64,000 nt of DNA, taken from NCBI GenBank assembly GCA_029962745.1, contig CM057162.1:5401802-5465801 (forward strand), written 5' to 3'. Position numbers and translations under genes: made by a program. Every line of letters starts with the position of its first letter. Position 1 is the first letter of the stretch. Below the pieces are notes generated by a model, which was given only the letters and a program-made list of their open reading frames with translations, was not told where the DNA came from and ran no database searches. Shown piece by piece: positions 41,560-52,729 of the stretch. This stretch comes from Echinometra lucunter (Eukaryota > Echinodermata > Echinoidea > Camarodonta > Echinometridae).

Positions 41560-41735
41560 TACAGTGGAAACTCGGTATAAAGAGATCTGATATAACAATA
41601 TTACTGATATAGCAAGGTAATATTCTGGTCCCAGTTCTATATATTCTATTGTTTTTTCACCCTGATATAACAAGCAGCTATAACAAGGTAATTTTGATGG
41701 TCCCAAGGACCTCGTTATACTGAGTTTCCGCTGTA
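41560..41735 (-). mobile_element. Mariner-like MITE TACAGTGGAAAC, copy 2
   Basis: Reverse copy of 29932-30101, TA at both ends. Ends CAGTGGAAACTCGGTATAAA and CGTTATACTGAGTTTCCGCTG. Confidence 0.8.
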
Positions 41736-41839
41736 GCTGAACTTTATTTTAAGTGAGGATTGATCTGTGTTTCTCTTCCTGTTCATGATTGACTAAGTGA
41801 TACTTTCCATCAGTCACGCATAGTTAGCATCCATTGGCA

Positions 41840-42415
41840 AGACATTAAATGGGATAGAAAGTGAGAAATCATGGGGAAAGGCCGGGTGATCTCGGATGAG
41901 AGAGGGGAAATGCAGTCGGCCGCTTGAGTTTCAAGAAAAGGGATAATCCATTCTAAACAACTGTGATTTATTGTACGTGTTTCAAATTTCGCGCAGTGAA
42001 AAAGCTAATAAACAGCTAGTCATATGGAAAAACAATTACATGGCCAGCTCCCTAAGGGGTGTTACGTAATCCGCGGCGACGACGTGTCGGGGAAAGGCAA
42101 TGGAGTTTAATGGCTAGACTAACAAACCAGAAGTAAACTATATTTTGTATTTTGAAATGTTGGAGCATTATACAAGACGTTTCTTCGAGTGAACACGATG
42201 AGACCCGTTAAGAGTCTAAACACTTAGAGTTGTTGAAAAATGTGAGAACCCGAAGTGTATGACTAGGTTGAGTTCGGTAAACTTCGTGCTGTCCCAACTT
42301 TTATCGCATTAGTCCGACGGGCTCGCATAACGGACGGATTATAGTGTACAAGTAAACAAGCCTTTTGCAAATTCGTTTTCCCCATGATTTCCCATTTGCT
42401 GGCCTCTTTAATCTA
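41840..42415. mobile_element. Probable TIR element AAATGGGA
   Basis: AAATGGGATAGAAAGTGAGA then AATCATGGGGAAA at the left and TTTCCCCATGATTTCCCATTT at the right. The interior is CpG-richer than its surroundings. The ends are imperfect. Confidence 0.45.
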
Positions 42416-42599
42416 CATTTGCTACCCTCAACCCAGCTGTAGTGGGTGGGTACCTAGTAGGGTTATTCCTTGAATGGCTCTGTGGACTGGTTATAGTTCC
42501 CTGCGTGAAGGCAGGTGTAATAATTCCCTCAAACTCTTTGGAAGTGCAGAGGGAGTGTACGTCATACTAGCAATTAGTAGGCTCTACAACATGCAAGAA
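42410..42599 (+). mobile_element. SINE 3' part
   Basis: CCCAGCTGTAGTGGGTGGGTACCTAG then TTCCTTGAATGGCTCTGTG match the body of the SINE at 36175-36630. The tRNA-like head is missing. Confidence 0.45.
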
Positions 42600-42742
42600 C
42601 TGGGGAGCGTTTCATAAAGAGTTTTGTCAGCGATTTTCACTGACAACTGTTATAAACTACTGAAATTCCTCGCATCTGATTGGCTGAGAGCAAATTAGTC
42701 GGTGAAAATCACCAACAAGGCTCTTCATGAAACGCTTCCCAG
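42600..42742. mobile_element. TTTCATGAAA-type MITE
   Basis: Ends CTGGGGAGCGTTTCATAAAG and TTCATGAAACGCTTCCCAG; core TCTGATTGGCTGAGAGC. First member of a chain of four adjacent elements. Confidence 0.75.
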
Positions 42743-42759
42743 ATTACCTGTGTTAGTAT

Positions 42760-42955
42760 TACACTTAAACCTGTATACAAAGACCACCCAAGAGAGAGAG
42801 AAGAAATGCAGTCTTTATGAGCAGGTGGTCTTTATGGACAGGTTTCTTGAATACACGTTTCAATGGGAAAAACTATTCAAGGGAAACAAAAAATGTGGTC
42901 TTTTTAGACAGGTGGTTCTTCTATATAGGAGGTCGCTAAAGCAGGTTTGACAGTA
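42760..42955 (+). mobile_element. TA-flanked mariner-like MITE (GGTGGT family), copy 2
   Basis: TACACTTAAACCTGTATACA at the left and GCAGGTTTGACAGTA at the right form the inverted ends. Same internal motifs as 13355-13536. Confidence 0.65.
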
Positions 42956-42965
42956 TTATCATTAT

Positions 42966-43154
42966 TACAGTCCAAACTGTCTTAAGTTCGTGGCCACCTC
43001 TTTATAAAGGTCACCTATCTATAGTAACCAATTGTATCATCTTCCTTGATGCAGAAATGTGTGTTATAGAACCGTCCTTTAGCTGCCTGTCTACAGTGAA
43101 CTGACCACTATTCCTCTTTCCCTTGGTTGGCCTCTATACACAGGTTTAACTGTA
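42966..43154. mobile_element. TA-flanked mariner-like MITE (GGTGGT family), copy 3
   Basis: TACAGTCCAAACTGTCTTAA at the left and CACAGGTTTAACTGTA at the right; diverged interior. It starts 10 bp after the previous element. Confidence 0.6.
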
Positions 43155-43162
43155 TTTTTCTT

Positions 43163-43578
43163 TTAACCCATATGTGACAGAGGTCCACATTTTGTGGTTT
43201 GACCTAATAACTTTTGATGCAGAGCCCTAAAAATTATACCAAATACATGAGCAGAAAGAGCAAAAAACTCTACACAAACTGTGCCCATTTTGGTTGCGTC
43301 AATATTCGTTGTTTGATGCTGAAAATTTTTTAAAGGAAAATAAGCATTAAAATCCTTAAATTGGCAATGTGATAGAAAGTTTAAAATCACTGTTTTCCCC
43401 TGCAAATTGGCAACTTTTTGACTTCTCATCATAATTTCTATCAATTTATATTCATTTCTGATACATTACATTTTATAAATAAAATGTAGCAATAAAATAA
43501 AAATGTTGGTGTTGCCAATTTGAAGAATAAAAGCTGATCAAATTAGGCTTTAAATAATTCCTGTCACGAATGGGTTAA
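43163..43578 (-). mobile_element. piggyBac-like MITE, family A copy 5
   Basis: Reverse copy with both TTAA ends; the left terminal repeat has one change (CCCATATGTGACAG). Confidence 0.85.
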
Positions 43579-44958
43579 GCAACAATTTGTGGTGATCCAT
43601 CCCCTTTATATTGTGGCAGAGCAAGAATATACGGGGTAACATTGTAAATGAATGTGTCCTGCATGCGAATGAACTGACAATACTGTCCACTATCATGTTT
43701 GCTTTGTATTTATTGTGCCATATAACCCGACAACCTCGTTATCACTTGCTGTCTTAGGGAAAGTTGTATTGGGTATACAATATCAGTGGGGTGTCAAGTT
43801 GCTGGTGTACTGTACTCTATGTGTAATTGTTTTCATTTTTCTTGAAAGGGAAATACGCATAATTTCCCAGTTTCCTTCTTTCATACAAGGATATAAAGAT
43901 GAAGTATAAGGTTGTACTGCGTGGGTGCATGAAACTGAAACGGGAGATGAATAAGATATAAAAGTGTAATTGCAGAAGATTTGTGTTGGTATCTATGTCC
44001 ATTGTTTCTTTGAATGGGCGTTTCCTTGTACACAACCCATGATGTTTTGTACATAATGTAGAACTCATGATAGTGATAATAACTTTATTTACAGAACACC
44101 TTTTCATAAAGAGAAAAACACACATAAAAAAAGAAGAAGAAGAAAAAAAGAACAGTACAATACAAAGGTTTTACCGTGAATATATAGAAGAAAGCAGAAC
44201 TGAAAGCAAAATGTATGAAAAGATGTATTTTCAGACATCTTTTGATTGCTGTTCTAAAAATGAATAGTTTGATAGAAGGTAACTGCTCAATTTCCTTGGA
44301 TCCTGTAAATTTTGTGTAGTGGTAACATAAAAAAAGGGGGTTATTTCAATTTATTTATATATTTTGAATCAAAACTAATAAATATTCTATGAAAAGAAAT
44401 GAGGTCATTTTACATATATACAGAAATGCATTGTTTGATATACTGATACGTGTATAAGCAATGTCGACGGATTACATCACCCCCCCCCCCCCCTTCCCCC
44501 CCCAAACAAAGAAGAAAATTAAAAAGAAAATTGAGCTTTACTATGAACTGATTTCATGAAATTGACAAGAGAGACTTATTTGAGATTTTAATAAGGAAAG
44601 CTCGGGTTGTGAAATCTTCAAAGCCATGGGAATTACCAACATTATGATAAACTGTTGCGTGCAAAACAAATTACCCTGCTGACTGCTGTGCCTGTATTCC
44701 TGTATTTCCCATAGGTTTGATACATGCACCGCGAGGTTTCAGAGTAGACTCTACGAAGGCTGTCTAGACTCTACGATGGCTACATTAAAATCATTCCTAT
44801 TTTCCCCTTGCACTTTTGAAGTTTTTTGTGTTTTTCTTTAAAAAGAAAGTGGAATTTACAAATTTGTCAAATACTTTAAATTGCCAGCTGAAGTTAAAAA
44901 ATGATTGTGGTTGCACCTCATTTGCAGTGGAAATATTAATGTCGTGATTTTCTGACAT

Positions 44959-45458
44959 NNNNNNNNNNNNNNNNNNNNNNNNNNNNNNNNNNNNNNNNNN
45001 NNNNNNNNNNNNNNNNNNNNNNNNNNNNNNNNNNNNNNNNNNNNNNNNNNNNNNNNNNNNNNNNNNNNNNNNNNNNNNNNNNNNNNNNNNNNNNNNNNNN
45101 NNNNNNNNNNNNNNNNNNNNNNNNNNNNNNNNNNNNNNNNNNNNNNNNNNNNNNNNNNNNNNNNNNNNNNNNNNNNNNNNNNNNNNNNNNNNNNNNNNNN
45201 NNNNNNNNNNNNNNNNNNNNNNNNNNNNNNNNNNNNNNNNNNNNNNNNNNNNNNNNNNNNNNNNNNNNNNNNNNNNNNNNNNNNNNNNNNNNNNNNNNNN
45301 NNNNNNNNNNNNNNNNNNNNNNNNNNNNNNNNNNNNNNNNNNNNNNNNNNNNNNNNNNNNNNNNNNNNNNNNNNNNNNNNNNNNNNNNNNNNNNNNNNNN
45401 NNNNNNNNNNNNNNNNNNNNNNNNNNNNNNNNNNNNNNNNNNNNNNNNNNNNNNNNNN
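44959..45458. other. Assembly gap (500 N)
   Basis: Exactly 500 N, a conventional placeholder length, so the true size is unknown. A missing CBL exon could lie here. Confidence 1.
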
Positions 45459-45639
45459 AGATGGAGAAAGATAAACCAGCTTGGTAATGCCTAAAGGGAT
45501 GGAAATGACGGGGCAAGCAGATGAAGGAAGATTTGAAGGATAGAAAAAAGATTGATGCATGGAAAGAGAGGGACACAATTAGAAAGGGAGACTGGGGATA
45601 GAACGTGAGAGAGAAAGGGAAGTGGAAGAGGAGGAGAGA

Positions 45640-45715
45640 GCGGGATAGAAGAGAGATCGAAAGACAGACAGAGAGAGAGAGAGAGAGAGAGATGAGAGAA
45701 AAGGAGAGAAGAAAT
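45640..45715. repeat. (GA)n-rich tract
   Basis: A purine-rich region with a GAGAGAGAGAGAGAGAGA core at about 45671-45691. Confidence 0.85.
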
Positions 45716-46517
45716 GATTGAGAGCATGCACTCGTGTTTATGAGAACAAAGAAACAGATTATTCAAGTTTAAGTTTCAGCTTGTAAGTTTGTCTTTCAGA
45801 AATCACACAAGTGTAGGCCTAACAGGGTATCATATAACAGTACAAGGGTATCACATACACACTCTACTTTTACAGAACACAATGTAGAATAAAGAAAGAC
45901 AAGGAGACTTTGGTTGAAGCGCAGGCCTCTCAATGACTGCAAAGAGAAAGTACTGATTCATGAAAAAAAAAAAGAAAACAAAATATGAAATATATAGGCC
46001 TACAGGTACTTATAAAATACACCCAGAAAACAACTCAACAATACGTTGACCAAATACAACTACCCGAACAATGATGTGCATTTTTAAATGAAGTAAGCAC
46101 AGTATAAAATCTTGAATCATACATGCGCATCTGATTTCAATTTGCCTGAAGAAAACCAATCCTATTGTCATGGTTGTTGTTGCTGTATGAATGTGTCTCA
46201 GGGTTAAAACATTGGAATCAGATAAGTGAAATGATTCTGTTATGTTTTATTATGTTTTGATGATAATCCTATTGCCGGATTCTCATTCAATAAATTTAAA
46301 ATGAATCAAAACTGATGATGAAGGGGGAGATAAACTCATACCTAATGTATGTAATCTTGATTATCAACAGTGTCTCCTTTCAATAATGATAATCTCAGAA
46401 TGTGTATCTAATTTTTAAAATGTCAAAATCAATATCAAAATCCAATTAAATTCATGACAATCCACAATCCATATGGAAAGGATCATTATCAACTGTCCAG
46501 AAAACAGTAGAAAAGCT

Positions 46518-46680
46518 TGAAGAAGAAGGGAAAGATGAAGAAGGAGAAGAAGAAGAAGACGAAGAAGAAGAAGAAGAAGAAGAAGAAGAAGAAGAAGAAG
46601 AAGAAGAAGAAGAAGAAGAAGAAGAAGAAGAAGAAGGAGAAGGAGAAGAAGAAGAAGAAGAAGAAGAAAAAAGGAAGAAA
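46518..46680. repeat. (GAA)n microsatellite
   Basis: About 160 bp, almost pure GAA/AAG with a few GGA interruptions. It is a polypurine tract capable of triplex formation. The Leu-, Ser- and Lys-rich open frames over it are artefacts. Confidence 0.95.
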
Positions 46681-47413
46681 ACAACATAACTTTTCAAAAA
46701 ATCCTGCAAATAGCGCAATTCATTAAAGTCTCTGTGAGGAAATTGCACCCTTTCAATACAAAGTAAAGTGACATAGCATTTTAAACATGTTTATGTACTT
46801 CAAATGGTGCAACCAAAGATGATAAAGACAATTAGCATGCATCTTTCACTTTTTGTGAGTCATTAATCCATCACTTGTTTGAAGCTTTCAACCCTTGGAT
46901 GTGGTTTCACTCTCAATCTGTCTGCATTGAACTCCTGCATGTACTACAAACCTTGCTAGTTAATAGGCTAATCAAGTGAAAGTAAATGGGTTAATTTATA
47001 ACAATTAGTGGTACAGTTTGAAAGGTGATCCTGTAAGAGCACTTATCATTTTTCTTCTTTGTTCCTTTTCATAATCATGTGCTGCTAATCAATTAATTAG
47101 TAATATCTATTTCTTTAATTGTGAACCAGGTTATTTATTTTTTTCACTTTTGAAGTCTTGTCTGCAGCGAGCCATAAGGAGCTAACTCATCATGTCCTAA
47201 AATGTGGAGTTAATGCCCTTTTCTTCTCAGCATATCATTTTACACTCAGATCATTTCTATTCATCATTGAAACTCATCCACTGGAGTTTTGTTTTGTAAT
47301 AATGGCAGACTTCTTTATATTTCCAGAAGAATCTGGATCACAGAATCGAGGGAGTGATGTCGGAGACTGATCAACCAAGTATCATGTGAATTAACAGCTC
47401 TCTCAAGAGCAAT

Positions 47414-47555
47414 CCGGGGAGCGTTTCATGAAGAATTTTGTCGGTGAAAATCACCGCCAAATGTTATAAGCTACTGAAAATACTCGCATCTGATTGGCTG
47501 AAAGCAAATTAGTCGGTGAAAACCACCGACTAATTGTTTCATGAAACGCCCCCCT
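47414..47555. mobile_element. TTTCATGAAA-type MITE
   Basis: Near-identical in layout to 42600-42742: GGGGAGCGTTTCATGAAG at the left, TTTCATGAAACGCCCCCC at the right, core CATCTGATTGGCTGAAAGC, with GTCGGTGAAAATCACC arms. Confidence 0.75.
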
Positions 47556-47766
47556 GATGTGATTTGTAAACATTTCTTTAAGTCGTTGCCAGAATGGCCA
47601 ACAAATCCTTTGTCAACAGGGAAAAAGGTGAGTACAAAACAAATTTTTCTTGAAAGATTTCTGTAATTACTTGCTTTTAATTCCACGAGGAAATGCGCAA
47701 GCACCTGCAGTTGTTTAAATGAAATTCACTTTTTGAGAGCATAATCACTACATCGCAGAACAAGAT

Positions 47767-47767
<1 letters not shown>

Positions 47768-47853
<86 letters not shown>
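47768..47853. repeat. (GA)n microsatellite
   Basis: About 43 uninterrupted GA units followed by GGGAGGGAGAGGG. Confidence 0.95.
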
Positions 47854-47860
<7 letters not shown>

Positions 47861-48071
47861 AGAGGGAAAGAGCGGAAAATAGGTTCAGTATAGGAAGGTA
47901 GTCTGATTTCTGTTTCCAGTTAATTCTGGACAGAACATAGTCAATCACAAATGGATCAGTATTTCAAAGAAGCAGTATGAAAAATTAATGTGCGAAATGC
48001 CAAGTTTAAGTTTCAAGTTGATCAGAATGGAAATATTTGATTGATCTACCATAAATCCTCCTCTTCCCAAC

Positions 48072-48900
48072 TTCATCATCATCACCACCATCATCACTAC
48101 CATTATCATCATCATCATCATCATCATCATCACCATCATCACTGCCATCATCATCATCATCATCATCATCATCACCACCATCATCACTGCCATTATCATC
48201 ATCATCATCATCATCACCATCACCATCATCACTGCCATTATCATCATCACCATCATCACTGCCATTATCATCATCATCATCACCATCACCATCATCACTG
48301 CCATTATCATCATCACCATCATCACTGCCATTATCATCATCATCATCACCATCATCATCACTGCCATTATCATCATCATCATTATCATCATCACCATCAT
48401 CACTGCCATTATCATCATCATCATCATCACCATCATCACTGGCCAGTATCATCATCATTATCATCATCATCACCATCATCACTGCCATTATCATCATCAT
48501 CATCATCACCATCATCACTGCCATTATCATCATCACCATCACCATCATCTTCATTATCATCATCACCACCATTATCATTATCATCTTTATTATCATCATT
48601 ACCATTATCATTATCATCTTCTTCATCACCATCCTCCTCCTCATCATCATTATCATTATCACCATCATCTTCTTCATCTTCATTATCATCACCATCATTA
48701 TCATTATCATCATCTTCATCATCATCTTCATTATCAATATCATCATCATTTTCATTATAATCATCACCATCATAATCATTATCATCACCACTATCACTAT
48801 CATCACCATCATCATCACCACCATCATTATCATCTTCCTCATAATCATCATCACCACCATCCTCCTCCTCATAATCGACTCATCCCCATCAGCATCAGCA
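48072..48900. repeat. (ATC)n array with higher-order units
   Basis: About 830 bp of ATC/TCA repeats. The first 480 bp contain regularly spaced CACTGCCATTATC blocks, roughly every 27-50 bp, so it is organised as a minisatellite built from the triplet. The rest is more irregular, with TTATC and TCTTC interruptions. Long frames over it (poly-His, Met-rich, Asp/Gly-rich) are translations of the repeat. Confidence 0.95.
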
Positions 48901-49271
48901 TCATCTTCTAATGTTTTGTTTTCCCACAAAACTAAGATACTCGGGTGCAAAGGGCAATTTACCTCTGGGATTAAAAAAAAAAAATGCATCCTGGAAACTC
49001 AAATAGTACATGGCGTTTAAAATCTCTGAAGTACTAGTAATCACACTTATATAATAAAAACTTTAAAAGGGCACCTCTGAAGTTGAACGAGAAAGCAGTT
49101 TTGACCTGATTATGACCCGTCGGTTTAATAGAATATCACATAATTACAGACACACAACATTCACCAAGTACACGTAAAAAATTTGCATTTTTTCAAATCA
49201 TTGGATAAAATATTTATTAAAAGTATTACATGTAACTGTCATAATTTTTCAAAAGCAGTACTGAGGACTAC

Positions 49272-50945
49272 TATAGGTTTTCCCGGTCATTTTCATACTT
49301 TTTCCATTCCAATTCATGAACGTGCATTCAATTTCACGCAACGTACGCCCCGCGAAGACATTCGGGCTTTCAAATTCCGAATCCAATCGATCAATTTCAT
49401 TTATGGGCGCTCTTCTTCTCTTTCCGTAAATCAAAATCACGCACGAGCGTTCAATTTCCAAATGCGAGCATTGTATTTCCTACTTGCGCATTCAAATTCA
49501 ACTCGTAGTCACGATGGCGCTGTTTGGGGCGTTCAATTTCATTTTCAGGCAATCAATTTCCTACTTCGTGCACTCAATTTAGTGGAGAAGATAAAAAGGC
49601 GGTTATGAGGGGGATAGCGGCACGAGCGTTGGTCTTTCTGATAAACAAGCAGTCTCCGAAAAAGGATAAGTCAAAATAACTATTATGTTGGTGCATATTG
49701 TCCGACCAAAATTTGGTGAAAATTGACCAATATGATGATGGTCATAATTACCCAATTATTTGTTGAAAATTAATGTACCCAAATTTTGGTTGATTTTAAC
49801 TAATTTTTTTTGTTCAGACACAAATTCACCAACACATTGGTTATCTTCACCAATCCCTTTGTAGAATGTACACAATATACCCGCACATCCCTCACCCCTA
49901 ACACACACACACACAAGAAAAAATCCCATTTTCATAGGCCTCTAGTATGCTTATTCTTTTTTTTTTTTAAAGGGTTCTATATTGTTCTGACTTTGTATCC
50001 ACTTACAATGATATCCATAATTATTATGGATAATATGAATATACAAAGATAGGAAGAAAACTCCGATGAGAGTTATAGTGTTGAGTTTCAAATTTTCGAC
50101 TTGTATTTAGATCATCTTCAGGAACTGAGGTAAAACAGAACAAGAACTGTTTTTGAATACACTGATATAAGAAGGCATCAAAATGTTCAGTTTTACCTAC
50201 AATTTCTGAAGATGATCTAATCAAAGGTCAAAAATTTGAAACTCAACACTATCATAACTATGACTCTCATTTAAGTTTTCTTCCAATCTTTGTATATTTA
50301 CAATGATATCATGTCCTTGTATGCTCATGTATACTTCAATACTTTAACAGCACAACGACATAATTTCTAACTTAAACTCCTTGATGACGCCACCCGTAAA
50401 AAGACAAAATCACAACACAAACCACACAATGAGTCAATTAAAAAACCAACTGACAAACAACATGATCTCAAAATCTCTCATGTGGAAGCCTAAATAAACA
50501 CCAATATGAAATGTTTATAATTTCCATGTTACCAGTTTCAATGGAAGCATTCATGGCATAAACCTAAAATAGTGGACTTAAGCATGATGACATTATGGCA
50601 AATGTCTTGCCAAAGAAGCCCAATTCATTCCAAGCTAACTAAATGCTATGAATCTTTTAAATTGAATGCACTTATTTGGAACTTGGTTGCCTTTTCACGA
50701 ATGTGAATGACCAAGGAGATTCGGTCGCCGGTTTGAAATGAATTTGATTGCCCATTTATCAAAAAGCATGCTCCTACTTTGAATTTGAATGACCTAAATG
50801 AACAATTGATTGCTCGGATAGTGAATCTGAATGACCCAATTTGAATTTGAAAGCTGCTTCAGAGCTGCGAGCGTGAAATGCGGGAAATTGAATGCTTGGA
50901 ATATGAACTTGAATGACTCAATCAAATTGACCAGGAAAACCTATA
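49272..50945. mobile_element. 1.67-kb TIR element with subterminal repeats
   Basis: Ends TATAGGTTTTCCCGGTCATT and TTGACCAGGAAAACCTATA are inverted. Both subterminal regions (about 49310-49580 and 50660-50930) carry many copies of TTCAATTTC or TTCAAATTC-type 9-mers in opposite orientation. A 260-bp foldback sits at 50040-50302. No transposase frame. Confidence 0.6.
50040..50302. mobile_element. Foldback element inside the 1.67-kb element
   Basis: Left end TATACAAAGATAGGAAGAAA; right end TTTTCTTCCAATCTTTGTATA. Inner arms GTGTTGAGTTTCAAATTTT / AAATTTGAAACTCAACAC and TAGATCATCTTCAG / CTGAAGATGATCTA. Confidence 0.75.
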
Positions 50946-51447
50946 TTAAAAACGTGAAAAATAAGATAGGAGCCTGTTATTTATATTTTCAACAAATGTA
51001 GAACAGGAGAAAGAAAAACAAATGTTTAACATGTGCAGCTGTAGGTTCAATTGCAAGTTTGAAGAATATGTCACATTTTAAATCCAATGTTTAAAGTAGA
51101 TTTAAAGATGGTATTGCATCAACAATGAATGGAAAAAAAACAAACAAACAAAAAAACTTGATCCGGGGTTCCTTCAACAACGAAGATAGTTTGCACAATC
51201 CCAAAGTGTACATAATACAAAAATCCTTAGTTGGGACTTTTGAAGATTTTGACATATTTTAATAAGATGATGCTGGAGGTGACTGGTCCATTTATTAGTT
51301 GCATTTATACCTTTATTACGCTGGAAAAGGTTTCGACCAAGACTGACTGAAATTGTAAGTACCACATAACATTTTTCAATCTAAAACTTATTCAACATAT
51401 CTACAGCTGTCCTAAAAAAACACATCTGCAGCACGTAAACTTACATG

Positions 51448-51625
51448 TACAGTGGAAACTCATTATAAAAAGATAAAAAGCTTCAGTATGACAAGATTCT
51501 TGATATAGCTTTGCTGGTTGCAGGTCTTTATGTTCTTTTGTTTGTATGTTTTGTTTTGACAGGCCTGATATAACAAGGTCATTTACAAGGTCCCATTGCC
51601 CTCCTAACAGGGAGTGTCCACTGTA
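51448..51625 (-). mobile_element. Mariner-like MITE TACAGTGGAAAC, copy 3
   Basis: More diverged reverse copy; ends CAGTGGAAACTCATTATAAA and GGGAGTGTCCACTG, TA-flanked. Confidence 0.65.
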
Positions 51626-51879
51626 GTGAATCTGGGAGTAAAAAATAAAAAAAACTACCAGTCTCATTATCATTTTCATATCAGTGGTAGATATTTCTGG
51701 TCTAAAACATTAACCCGTTGAGCATGATTTGAATTTGGTATAAAACATAATTTGGATAGACCGCGGCCCGAGTTATCTCGGGTTTTAGTATTGAATGGGT
51801 TAAGAAAGCCATCAGACATTTTCCATTTCATTAGTTCCACTGTAGATGGATGCATCACAAAAAGAAAATCAGAAATTAA

Positions 51880-52369
51880 AGGCATTGGCTAACATTGTTA
51901 TGATTTTTAAAAAATCTCATTTTGTTACTTTAGAATGGGATAAACATTAGGGTTATAGTGTAAAAATACCAGTGTGAAAGTTTCAGAGCATAATATCCAC
52001 GGGAAGTATTTTTAAATATTAGAAATGTGAACCAATGTTTGAAAAATATACGAGGGTCGGTTGCATAGACCCAACGTAAGGAGTGCGCATGCGCACATGA
52101 CTCAACGGACCGCACTGTGTGTGTATTGACGTATCACGTGGCGGAAGGCAAGTAACGGTATTTTTGAATTCGCGCAAACGGTCCTCTTAGTTCAGTGTCT
52201 CTCGAGACGAAAGCTAATAAAATCGCGCTTTGCGTCTAACTTACAGCTTTTCCTTCCAAATTATGGTTGGTTTCAGGGTTTTTGAGTATAAATACAAGTA
52301 CTCATACACATGTTTCATCTTAGTTTGAGAATTTTTTAAATCAGCTGCTCACAAAGTTAGCCAATGCCT
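51880..52369. mobile_element. TTAA-flanked MITE AGGCATTGGCTAAC
   Basis: TTAA at 51876-51879 and 52370-52373, perfect 14-bp inverted ends AGGCATTGGCTAAC / GTTAGCCAATGCCT. 490 bp. The interior carries TGCGCATGCGCA (52084-52095), an NRF1-type palindrome, and CACGTG (52135-52140). It ends 357 bp downstream of the AAR2 stop codon. Confidence 0.8.
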
Positions 52370-52729
52370 TTAATCATGTCATGACAGGAGTGATAGATTT
52401 CATTTCTTCATTTAATCAAATATACATGATAATCTCAACAGGATAGAGGCTAATTCTACAAAGAAGTCAAGTAGTCAGGGTTCACGCCTGAAATAAAGTT
52501 AAGTCGGTCCATTTCTATGACTAGTGGAAAAAGCTTTTCAAAATCTGCTTTGTGCCAACCTGATTTTTACTCTTTTTATGAAATATTTTTCTTACCCAAA
52601 GATTATTTTGAAAAGTGTACTTACAAGGAATTTAGAAGCTTTCAAGAAAAATATTTCTTCACTTTTTACTGAGAATATTTTGGATTCAATATGTGTCTCT
52701 CGATAATAATGAATAAAAAAAGTCAGGGT

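Larger units (their letters stand above)
38144..44958 (+). other. Region downstream of CBL exon 9
   Basis: This is presumably CBL intron 9 and beyond. It holds the candidate exon 10, a 10188-10502-type element (about 38323-38676), a perfect-looking foldback (40439-40695), a mariner-like element (41560-41735), an inverted-repeat block (about 41840-42415) and the transposon cluster 42410-43578. I searched for a UBA-like exon and did not find one. 43579-44958 is AT-rich with a C tract near 44480. Confidence 0.5.
45459..52729. other. Repeat-rich intergenic or intronic DNA before AAR2
   Basis: It contains GA, GAA and ATC simple repeats, an inverted-repeat element (47414-47555), a 1.67-kb terminal-inverted-repeat element (49272-50945), a mariner-like element (51448-51625) and a TTAA element (51880-52369). 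No gene was recognised. It is either the last CBL intron or the space between two convergently facing genes. Confidence 0.6.

Noticed and set aside
46415..46748. Leu-, Ser- and Lys-rich frames over the GAA repeat
   Set aside because: Artefacts of a triplet microsatellite.
47327..47370. Possible terminal CBL exon (acceptor TTTCCAG, then EESGSQNRGSDVGD and stop) in the right phase after candidate exon 10
   Set aside because: The sequence has no similarity to any CBL tail I know, and short phase-compatible frames are common; kept only as a possibility.
47592..47629. Acceptor-like TTGCCAG, then ATGGCCAACAAATCC and a good donor GTGAGT
   Set aside because: Too short to identify, and no neighbouring exon could be joined to it.
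48006..48989. Long open frames over the ATC array, including one of 327 codons
   Set aside because: They translate a simple repeat on either strand (poly-His, Met-rich, Asp/Gly-rich) and have no conserved domain or splice context.
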